Translations under genes and position numbers: made by a program | Shown here: positions 56,734 through 64,000 of the stretch, in pieces | Layout: each line of letters begins with the position of its first letter | Numbering within the stretch: the stretch's first letter is position 1 | Assembly (NCBI GenBank): GCA_001464915.1 | Contig: LNED01000038.1 | Coordinates: forward strand, 62,001 to 126,000 | DNA length: 64,000 bases | DNA from: Sphingomonadales bacterium Ga0077531 | GTDB lineage: Bacteria > Pseudomonadota > Alphaproteobacteria > Sphingomonadales > Sphingomonadaceae | Reading direction: 5' to 3' | The notes under the pieces: generated by a model | Told to the model about the DNA's origin: nothing | The model's database searches: none | What the model saw: only the letters and a program-made list of their open reading frames with translations

Positions 56734-57486
56734 GTGACCGCTTTCCAGATCGAGACAAGCCCGCTGCTGGACGGCGTCCCGCACGGCTTTTTCGGCAGCG
56801 CGGGCGGCGCGCATCAGTTCGGCTTTGGCGGGCCGGGCGATTCGGCGGACGTGCGGTCGCTGAGAGCAGCGGCGGCCAATGTGATCAGGCCCGGCGGCAG
56901 GCTCGCCGCACCGCATCAGGTGCATTCACCCGATGTCGTGGTGGTGGACGCTGTATGGGATGATGCCGCCGAGGGCCGACCGGTCGCCGATGCGCTCGTC
57001 ACCGCGACCCCCGGCATTGTGCTCGGGATCGTGACTGCCGATTGCGGGCCAATTCTGTTCGCCGACGCCGAAGCAGGCGTGATTGGCGCGGCCCATGCCG
57101 GATGGCGCGGGGCGGTGGACGGTGTGCTTGAAAACACCATCGCCGCGATGGAAGCCCTCGGCGCGCGGCGGGCACGGATTGCTGCGGTGCTCGGGCCAAC
57201 GATTGCGCAGCCAAGTTACGAAGTCGACGCCGCTTTCCGCGACAAGTTTGATCCCAGCGCGAACCGCTTTTTCGCCGTAGCCCCGGCGCGCGACGGGATT
57301 GCACGCTGGAAGTTCGACCTGCCCGCTTACATCACCGCGCGGCTGGCCGATGCAGGCCTTAGCAAAATTGCGGATATTGGCCGGGATACTTTTTCTCACA
57401 TCGGGCGTTACCACTCTTACAGGCGCTCTACGCAAGCGGGCGAGGTGAATTATGGCAGGCAAATCAGCATGATCGCTTTGCCATGA
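56734..57486 (+). CDS. pgeF: peptidoglycan editing factor PgeF / polyphenol oxidase family
   Basis: VLGIVTADCGPILFADAEAGVIGAAHAGWRGAVDGVLENTI; GTG start. Confidence 0.9.
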   Translation: MTAFQIETSPLLDGVPHGFFGSAGGAHQFGFGGPGDSADVRSLRAAAANVIRPGGRLAAPHQVHSPDVVVVDAVWDDAAEGRPVADALVTATPGIVLGIVTADCGPILFADAEAGVIGAAHAGWRGAVDGVLENTIAAMEALGARRARIAAVLGPTIAQPSYEVDAAFRDKFDPSANRFFAVAPARDGIARWKFDLPAYITARLADAGLSKIADIGRDTFSHIGRYHSYRRSTQAGEVNYGRQISMIALP

Positions 57487-57718
57487 TCCGCACTTGCACG
57501 TTGCCGAACGGCGCTTGATCAAAACACGGTTGGATTCTGGATTGAATGCCGTTAATTGCCCCCCGCACGTTCCGGGCAGCCTGCGCAAGATTGGCGCATT
57601 CTGTTCGAAGCAGGGATCAATCAGACGGATCAGGCCGGAGGCTCCCGCCACCGGATTTGGAACACCACGCCGCGCAGGGCGTTACACCAGCGCGGCAATA
57701 CGAGCAGGGTATTTGACG

Positions 57719-58300
57719 ATGGCTGAGATGAGCGGTGCCACCACTCCCGCAGGTGCCTCGGAAATGACGGACGGCGCAGAAGGCGTGCGCCGCCGTGACT
57801 GGATTCATATCGCTGCACTGAGCACGGCGGGTGTCGGCGGTGCATCGCTGCTGTTCCCGCTGGTTAGCCAGATGGCGCCATCGCAAGACGTACTCGCCGC
57901 GAGCTCGACCGAAGTCGATATTGGCGCGATTGCCGCTGGGCAGAGCATCAAGACAACCTTCCGCAAGCAGCCCTTGTTCGTCAAGCGTCTGACGCCAGAA
58001 GAAATCGCCGCCGCCAAGAAGGATGACGGTGCCAGCATGCGCGACCCCGCGACGCTGGCCGAGCGCACCAAGGAAGGCCACGAAGACATCCTTATCACTA
58101 TGGGCGTGTGCACCCACCTGGGTTGCGTGCCGCTTGGCGCGGCTGAGGGTGAGGTCAAGGGTGAGTTCGGCGGGTATTTCTGCCCTTGCCATGGCTCGCA
58201 CTACGACGTTGCTGGCCGCATCCGCAAAGGCCCGGCGCCGCTCAATCTGATGGTGCCGGAATACGCATTTAAATCTGACACCGTCGTCCGCGTCGGCTGA
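57719..58300 (+). CDS. petA: ubiquinol-cytochrome c reductase iron-sulfur subunit
   Basis: CTHLGCVPLGAAEGEVKGEFGGYFCPCHGSHYD Rieske motif, RRDWIHIAALSTAGVGG leader. Confidence 0.94.
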   Translation: MAEMSGATTPAGASEMTDGAEGVRRRDWIHIAALSTAGVGGASLLFPLVSQMAPSQDVLAASSTEVDIGAIAAGQSIKTTFRKQPLFVKRLTPEEIAAAKKDDGASMRDPATLAERTKEGHEDILITMGVCTHLGCVPLGAAEGEVKGEFGGYFCPCHGSHYDVAGRIRKGPAPLNLMVPEYAFKSDTVVRVG

Positions 58301-58367
58301 GCTTGCGTATCTACACCATAACAATAATCGACCCGACCCGTAACATCGATCATTTCGAGAGAACGCT

Positions 58368-59729
58368 ATGAGTTTCGCCTGGGCAAAGCAGTACGAACCG
58401 CAATCCGCTTTCACCAAGTGGCTTGACGAAAAATTGCCGCTTCCGCGGCTTGTGTACAGCGCGGTCGGGGCCGGGTATCCGGTGCCGCGCAATCTGAACT
58501 ACATGTGGAATTTCGGCGTTCTCGCCGGCTTCTGCCTGATGTTGCAGATTGTGACGGGCGTTGTCCTGGCGATGCATTATGCCGCCAATGCGCAGGTTGC
58601 GTTCGCAACGACTGAGCACATCATGCGCAACGTCAACTCCGGCTGGATGATGCGTTATGCGCACGCCAACGGGGCGAGCTTCTTCTTCATTGTGATCTAC
58701 CTGCACATCTTCCGCGGGTTCTTCTATTCGTCCTACAAGGCCCCGCGCGAGATGATCTGGCTGCTGGGCGTGGTGATCTTCCTGTTGATGATGGCGACCG
58801 CTTTCATGGGTTACGTGCTGCCGTGGGGCCAGATGAGCTTCTGGGGCGCGCAGGTGATCACTGGGTTGTTTGGCGCCATTCCGTTTGTGGGTGAGCCATT
58901 GCAGGTGTGGCTGTTGGGCGGCTTTGCGCCGGATAACGCCGCATTGAACCGCTTCTTCTCGCTGCACTTCTTGCTGCCGTTCGTGATTGCCGGTGTCGTT
59001 ATCCTGCACATCTGGGCGCTGCACATCCCCGGCTCGTCGAACCCGACTGGCGTGGAAGTGAAGAGCCAGAGCGACACGGTGCCGTTCCACCCCTATTACA
59101 CGTCGAAGGACGGATTCGGGCTGGGCGTGTTCCTGATCGCCTTCACCGCGATGGTGTTCTTCTTGCCAAACGCGCTGGGTCACCCGGATAACTACATCGA
59201 AGCCAACCCGCTTTCGACGCCGGCGCTGATCGTTCCGGAATGGTATTTCTATCCGTTCTACGCGATCCTGCGCGCCTTCACCGGCGATCTGACCATTCCG
59301 TTTACCGGCATCGTGTTGATCCCGGCCAAGCTGCTGGGCGTGATCGGGATGTTCGGTTCGATCCTGATCTGGTTCATCCTGCCGTGGCTGGACAAGAGCC
59401 CGGTGCGTTCGGGCCACTATCGCCCGCTGTTCCGCAAGTTCTTCTGGTTCGGTCTGATCCCGACCATGGCGGCGCTGTTCTACCTCGGCGGTGCGCACGC
59501 GGAAGAGCCGTACATCATGCTCAGCCAGATTTTCACGGCCTATTACTTCATGCACTTCCTGGTGATCCTGCCGATCATCAGCCAGATCGAAGTGCCAAAG
59601 CCGCTGCCCTTTTCCATCACTGAAGGTGTGCTGGGCAAGGCTGCAACGGCTGATGCACCGCGCACTGGCACGGTGGATGGCGATGACGCTGGCGCCGCAC
59701 CCGATGGTTCGCTGCAACCGGCCGAGTAA
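58368..59729 (+). CDS. petB: cytochrome b
   Basis: [60 protein letters not shown]. Confidence 0.95.
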   Translation: MSFAWAKQYEPQSAFTKWLDEKLPLPRLVYSAVGAGYPVPRNLNYMWNFGVLAGFCLMLQIVTGVVLAMHYAANAQVAFATTEHIMRNVNSGWMMRYAHANGASFFFIVIYLHIFRGFFYSSYKAPREMIWLLGVVIFLLMMATAFMGYVLPWGQMSFWGAQVITGLFGAIPFVGEPLQVWLLGGFAPDNAALNRFFSLHFLLPFVIAGVVILHIWALHIPGSSNPTGVEVKSQSDTVPFHPYYTSKDGFGLGVFLIAFTAMVFFLPNALGHPDNYIEANPLSTPALIVPEWYFYPFYAILRAFTGDLTIPFTGIVLIPAKLLGVIGMFGSILIWFILPWLDKSPVRSGHYRPLFRKFFWFGLIPTMAALFYLGGAHAEEPYIMLSQIFTAYYFMHFLVILPIISQIEVPKPLPFSITEGVLGKAATADAPRTGTVDGDDAGAAPDGSLQPAE

Positions 59730-59783
59730 TCGGCCGGGGCAGTTTCCAAGCTATTTGATCCGATAACCAGAAAGAGTTCGGTC

Positions 59784-60641
59784 ATGTCTATTCGTCTCGG
59801 AGGCATCATTGCAGGCCTCGCCATCACCGCCATACTGGTGCTGTGGTCGCTGGTGCCCGGCGTTTACAACTTTGCCTTTGGCCCTCCTGCTGAAAAGCCG
59901 GCGTCCTATGCGTTTTACGAACACGGCAAAGGCCCGGAAGGCGGCTTCTCGTTTGATGGCGCGATGGGCAAGTGGGACGTGGCCCAGCTGCAACGCGGTT
60001 ATCAGGTCTACAAGGAAGTCTGCTCGGCCTGCCACAGCCTGAAGTTCGTGGCGTTCCGCAACCTCCAGCAGCTCGGTTACACCGAAGCTGAAGTTGACGC
60101 GGAAGCGGCGACCTGGACTGTTCCGGGCATCGATCCCGCCACTGGTGAGACGTCGACCCGTCCGGGTGATCCGACCGATTACTTCCCGATGCCGTTCCCG
60201 AACGCCATCGCGGCAGCGGCGGCGAACAACAACGCCATTCCGCCCGATCTTTCGCTGATGACGAAGGCGCGGCATGACGGTTCGAACTACGTCTATTCGT
60301 TGCTGACCGGTTACGGCGAAGCTGACCCCGAAAAGGCCGCCAAGGTCGGGTTTGAAACGCCTGCTGGGCTGTATTTCAACAAGCACTTCCCCAACGTGAA
60401 TATTGCGATGGCCCCGCCGCTCGCGATTGATGGGCAGGTGACCTACGCCGACGGTACCGAATCGACCATCCCGCAGATGGCCGAAGACGTCGCCGCCTTC
60501 CTGACCTGGACGGCCGAACCTTCGCTGGTCGAGCGCAAGCAGACCGGTTGGTTCGTCATCGGCTTCCTGCTGTTCGCCACCGCGCTGGCGTTCCTCAGCT
60601 ACAAGCAGATCTGGGCCGGGATGAAGCCGAAGAAGGCGTAA
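59784..60641 (+). CDS. petC: cytochrome c1
   Basis: VCSACHSLKFVAFRNL heme motif, C-terminal TM anchor. Confidence 0.94.
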   Translation: MSIRLGGIIAGLAITAILVLWSLVPGVYNFAFGPPAEKPASYAFYEHGKGPEGGFSFDGAMGKWDVAQLQRGYQVYKEVCSACHSLKFVAFRNLQQLGYTEAEVDAEAATWTVPGIDPATGETSTRPGDPTDYFPMPFPNAIAAAAANNNAIPPDLSLMTKARHDGSNYVYSLLTGYGEADPEKAAKVGFETPAGLYFNKHFPNVNIAMAPPLAIDGQVTYADGTESTIPQMAEDVAAFLTWTAEPSLVERKQTGWFVIGFLLFATALAFLSYKQIWAGMKPKKA

Positions 60642-60735
60642 GCTTCTCCGGCACGGCAAACGCTAACGGCGCCCCGTCATCCTCTTGCGGATGGCGGGAC
60701 GCTCTGCTTTTAGGGGTTCGAAGGGGCTTTTCGAC

Positions 60736-61287
60736 ATGACACCGCCGCATCTCTCTGCCGAAGAGCTCAAAGCGCTGGTGCGAACCGTGCCCGATTTCCC
60801 GCAACCGGGTATTCAATTCCGCGATATTACCACGCTGATCGGCCACCATCAGGGCATGGCGGCGAGCGTTCACCACCTTGCCGCGCTGGCGGATAGCGCT
60901 GGGGCGCACAAAATTGCCGGGATGGAGGCGCGCGGGTTCATCTTTGGCGCCGCCGTGGCGGTGCAGCTGGGTGTCGGCTTCGTGCCTGTGCGCAAGCCCG
61001 GCAAGCTGCCGATTGCCACGATCGGGATCGACTACGCACTCGAATATGGCACCGACCGGCTTGAGATGGATCCCACCGCGATTGAGCCTGGGCAAAAGGT
61101 CGTGATCGTCGACGATCTGATCGCCACCGGCGGCACCGCGCTCGCATCCGCAGAGTTGCTGCGCAAGGCAGGGGCGGTGATCAGCCACGCGCTATTCGTG
61201 ATCGATCTGCCCGACCTTGGCGGCGCGGCTCGCCTGCGTGAGGCTGGGATCAAGGTTAGCGCATTGATGGAATTCGAAGGCGACTGA
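60736..61287 (+). CDS. apt: adenine phosphoribosyltransferase
   Basis: VPDFPQPGIQFRDITTLI, GMEARGFIFGAAVAVQLGVGFVPVRKPGKLP, VVIVDDLIATGGTALA. Confidence 0.95.
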   Translation: MTPPHLSAEELKALVRTVPDFPQPGIQFRDITTLIGHHQGMAASVHHLAALADSAGAHKIAGMEARGFIFGAAVAVQLGVGFVPVRKPGKLPIATIGIDYALEYGTDRLEMDPTAIEPGQKVVIVDDLIATGGTALASAELLRKAGAVISHALFVIDLPDLGGAARLREAGIKVSALMEFEGD

Positions 61288-61298
61288 CTAGCCAAAAC

Positions 61299-62051
61299 TC
61301 ATCCGAGCTTGGCGACTTCCGCCAGCACCCGGTTCGCCCATTCAGGACGGCAAATGAGCAAATCCGGCATGAAGGTATCGGCCTGATTATAGATCAGAGG
61401 CGACCCATCGATCCGCGAACAATGCAGCCCATGCGCAAGCGCTACGGCGACCGGCGCGCAGCTATCCCATTCATGCTGCCCGCCGGAATGGAGATAGACC
61501 TCGGCCTCGCCGCGCACGACCGCCATTGCCTTGGCTCCGGCGCTGCCCATCGGCACCAGCTCACCGCCAAGCGCCAGTGCAACAACTTCCGCCTCACGCG
61601 GAGGGCGAGTGCGGCTGACGACGAAGCGTGGCCGGGCGGCGATTGGGGCAAGCGGTTGCGGCATGTCGGAGCACAGCACCACGCCGCTATCCAGTCCTGG
61701 AAGCGCCACAGCGCCAACGCTGGCGACACCATCCACTGCCAAGGCGACATGCACCGCCCAATCAGACCGTGCCTCGCCATATTCGCGGGTGCCATCGACG
61801 GGATCGACAATCCACACCCGCGATTGCCTCAGGCGGGCCGGATCGTCCTTTTCCTCTTCGGACAGCAACCCGTCATCTGGCCGCGCCGCGCGGATCGCGT
61901 GGCATAGGAACTGGTTGGCGGTCGCATCGCCCGCATTGCCGAGGGCTTTGCCATCCACCAGCCCGCTCGCTCGCACCTCCAGCAGCAACCGCCCCGCCGC
62001 CGCCGCCAAGCGTGCCGCCAATTCGCCATCGCTCAGCGCCGCTGCACTCAT
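61299..62051 (-). CDS. cysQ: 3'(2'),5'-bisphosphate nucleotidase
   Basis: [65 protein letters not shown]. Confidence 0.9.
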   Translation of the reverse strand: MSAAALSDGELAARLAAAAGRLLLEVRASGLVDGKALGNAGDATANQFLCHAIRAARPDDGLLSEEEKDDPARLRQSRVWIVDPVDGTREYGEARSDWAVHVALAVDGVASVGAVALPGLDSGVVLCSDMPQPLAPIAARPRFVVSRTRPPREAEVVALALGGELVPMGSAGAKAMAVVRGEAEVYLHSGGQHEWDSCAPVAVALAHGLHCSRIDGSPLIYNQADTFMPDLLICRPEWANRVLAEVAKLG

Positions 62052-63961
62052 TTGAGCGGCAGGATCTGCTGGATGATGAAGCGCGCGGCTTCCTCAGGTG
62101 TCATGTCCACGGTGTTCACCCGGATTTCGGGGTTCTCGGGCGCTTCATAGGGGCTGTCGATCCCGGTGAAGTTCTTGAGCTGGCCGCTGCGCGCCTTTTT
62201 ATACAGGCCCTTCACGTCGCGGCCTTCGGCGACTTCCAGCGGCGTATCGACGAAAATCTCGATGAACTCGCCCGGCTCCAGCATCTCGCGCACCATCCGC
62301 CGTTCGGCCCGGAACGGCGAGATGAAGGCGGTGAGGACGATCAGCCCGGCATCCGCCATCAGCTTGGCGACCTCACCCACCCGGCGGATATTCTCGATCC
62401 GGTCGGTCTCGGTAAAGCCGAGATCGCGGTTGAGGCCGTGACGGACATTATCGCCATCGAGCAGGAAGGTGTGACGGTTCATCACGAACAGCTGCTTTTC
62501 CACCTCGTTGGCGATGGTCGATTTGCCGCTGCCCGAAAGCCCGGTGAACCACAGCACGCGGGCCTTTTGGTTCTTCATCCCGGCGTGATCATCCCGCGTG
62601 ATCGCGGTCGGCTGCCAATGGACATTGTCCGCGCGGCGCAGGCTGAATTCGATCATCCCAGCAGCGACCGTGGCGTTGGTGAACTTGTCGATCAGGATGA
62701 ACCCGCCAAGCGGGCGGCTCGCGGCGTAAGGTTCAAACACGATCGGCCTGTCGGTGGCGAATTCGGCGACCCCAATCGCGTTGAGGCCCAGCGTCTTGGC
62801 CGCAAGATGCTCAAGGCTGTTGACGTCGATTTCGTATTTGGGGGGCTGCACCGATGCGGTGACCATCTGCGTGCCAAGCTTGAGCCAGTACCCGCGCCCC
62901 GGTTTCAGCGCCTCTTCGTCCATCCACACAAAGGTGGCGCAGAACTGGTCGGAGGCCTGCGGCGGATCGCCCGCGGCGGCGATGGTGTCGCCCCGGCTGC
63001 AATCGACCTCGTCTGTAAGCGTCAGCGTGACCGATTGGCCTGCGACGGCTTCATCAAGGTCTCCGGACATACTGACAATCCGCGCCACCGTGCTGGTCTT
63101 GCCCGAAGGCACAATCCGCACCGCATCACCGGCCCGCACAACGCCGCTGGCGATCTGCCCGGCGAACCCGCGGAAATCGAGATTGGGGCGGTTGACCCAC
63201 TGCACCGGCATCCGCAGCGGCGCGGCCTGCGCAGCGGCGGCGTCTACCTCGACGCTTTCGAGATGTTCGATCAGCGCCGGGCCGCCATACCACGGCGTGT
63301 TGGCCGAGGGCGCAGTGGTGATGTTGTCGCCCTTGAACCCTGAAATCGGGATCGCGGTGAAGGCTTCGATCCCGATGCTGTCGGCAAAGGCGCGGTAATC
63401 CGCCACGATCCCGTCGAATACCGCTTGGTCATAGCCAACCAGATCCATCTTGTTCACCGCCAGCACCACGTGGCGAATGCCCAGCAGGTGGACGAGATAA
63501 GAATGCCGCCGGGTCTGTTGCAGCACGCCCTTGCGCGCATCGATCAGGATCACCGCAAGATCGGCGGTGGACGCGCCGGTCACCATGTTGCGGGTATATT
63601 GTTCGTGCCCCGGCGTATCGGCGACGATGAATTTGCGCTTTTCGGTGGTGAAGAACCGATAGGCGACATCGATGGTGATGCCCTGCTCGCGTTCCGCCGC
63701 AAGGCCATCGACCAGCAGTGCGAAGTCGATTTCCTGCCCTTGCGTCCCGTGCCGCTTGCTATCGCTTTCGAGCGCGGCGAGCTGATCTTCGAAGATCATC
63801 TTGGAATCGTAAAGCAGCCGCCCGATCAGGGTCGATTTGCCATCATCCACGCTGCCGCAGGTGATGAAGCGCAGCAGGCTCTTGTGCTGATGCGCGGCGA
63901 GATAGGCGTCGATATCCTCGGCAATCAGCGCATCGGTCTGGAAGGATGAGGGGGTGTCCAT
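62048..63961 (-). CDS. cysNC: bifunctional sulfate adenylyltransferase subunit 1 / adenylylsulfate kinase
   Basis: CysN GTPase ([34 protein letters not shown]) fused to APS kinase ([23 protein letters not shown]). Confidence 0.95.
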   Translation of the reverse strand: MDTPSSFQTDALIAEDIDAYLAAHQHKSLLRFITCGSVDDGKSTLIGRLLYDSKMIFEDQLAALESDSKRHGTQGQEIDFALLVDGLAAEREQGITIDVAYRFFTTEKRKFIVADTPGHEQYTRNMVTGASTADLAVILIDARKGVLQQTRRHSYLVHLLGIRHVVLAVNKMDLVGYDQAVFDGIVADYRAFADSIGIEAFTAIPISGFKGDNITTAPSANTPWYGGPALIEHLESVEVDAAAAQAAPLRMPVQWVNRPNLDFRGFAGQIASGVVRAGDAVRIVPSGKTSTVARIVSMSGDLDEAVAGQSVTLTLTDEVDCSRGDTIAAAGDPPQASDQFCATFVWMDEEALKPGRGYWLKLGTQMVTASVQPPKYEIDVNSLEHLAAKTLGLNAIGVAEFATDRPIVFEPYAASRPLGGFILIDKFTNATVAAGMIEFSLRRADNVHWQPTAITRDDHAGMKNQKARVLWFTGLSGSGKSTIANEVEKQLFVMNRHTFLLDGDNVRHGLNRDLGFTETDRIENIRRVGEVAKLMADAGLIVLTAFISPFRAERRMVREMLEPGEFIEIFVDTPLEVAEGRDVKGLYKKARSGQLKNFTGIDSPYEAPENPEIRVNTVDMTPEEAARFIIQQILPLK

Positions 63962-64000
63962 CAGAAATACCCCTCCTGCTTCTTCTTCTCCATGCTGGCG
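63961..64000 (-). CDS. cysD: sulfate adenylyltransferase subunit 2, C-terminal fragment (runs off window)
   Basis: minus strand encodes ...[12 protein letters not shown], typical CysD C-terminus; TGATG junction with cysNC. Confidence 0.75.
   Translation of the reverse strand, partial: ASMEKKKQEGYF

Noticed and set aside
61628-63343. 571-aa plus-strand ORF antisense to cysQ/cysNC
   Set aside because: Opposite strand encodes strongly recognisable CysQ and CysNC; the antisense translation has no family signature.
1-64000. CRISPR arrays, tRNA or rRNA genes, IS transposases, phage structural or known defence genes
   Set aside because: Looked for direct-repeat arrays, tRNA-like cloverleafs and transposase/integrase/nuclease motifs; none recognised apart from the decayed methyltransferase.

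Overview
This 64-kb GC-rich window looks alphaproteobacterial; gene content and style suggest Sphingomonadales (inference). Left edge (0-2.4 kb): an rtcB-rtcA RNA repair operon with a sigma-54-like -24/-12 element and a leader containing two strong hairpins. At 2.4-3.6 kb there is a decayed, frameshifted DNA methyltransferase. From about 4.7 to 48.7 kb (interrupted by rlmJ-like and phosphatase housekeeping genes at its left end) there is a dense catabolic region: 3 cytochromes P450, 3 Rieske oxygenase alpha subunits, 2 acyl-CoA dehydrogenases, a thiolase plus DUF35 pair, a KSTD/fumarate-reductase-like flavoprotein, a molybdopterin oxidoreductase plus mobA, many SDR and MDR oxidoreductases, about seven SnoaL/NTF2-like proteins, two ThuA-like proteins, an acyl-CoA ligase, a TonB receptor and an MFS transporter. 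I recognised no transcriptional regulator and no ferredoxin or ferredoxin reductase in it. The right end (48.8-64 kb) is mostly housekeeping: PH-domain pair, threonine aldolase, pepN, pgeF, petABC, apt, cysQ, cysNC. The most notable non-coding signals are (i) an exact 16-bp parS (TGTTTCACGTGAAACA) inside a perfect 36-bp palindrome at 24245-24280, (ii) a recurrent intergenic motif (CAATGnnCACTTTTGGnA) at about 50-75 bp from the starts of several island genes, suggesting a regulon with an unlinked regulator, and (iii) the sigma-54-like element and double-hairpin leader of rtcBA. All calls come from reading the sequence; no database search was run.
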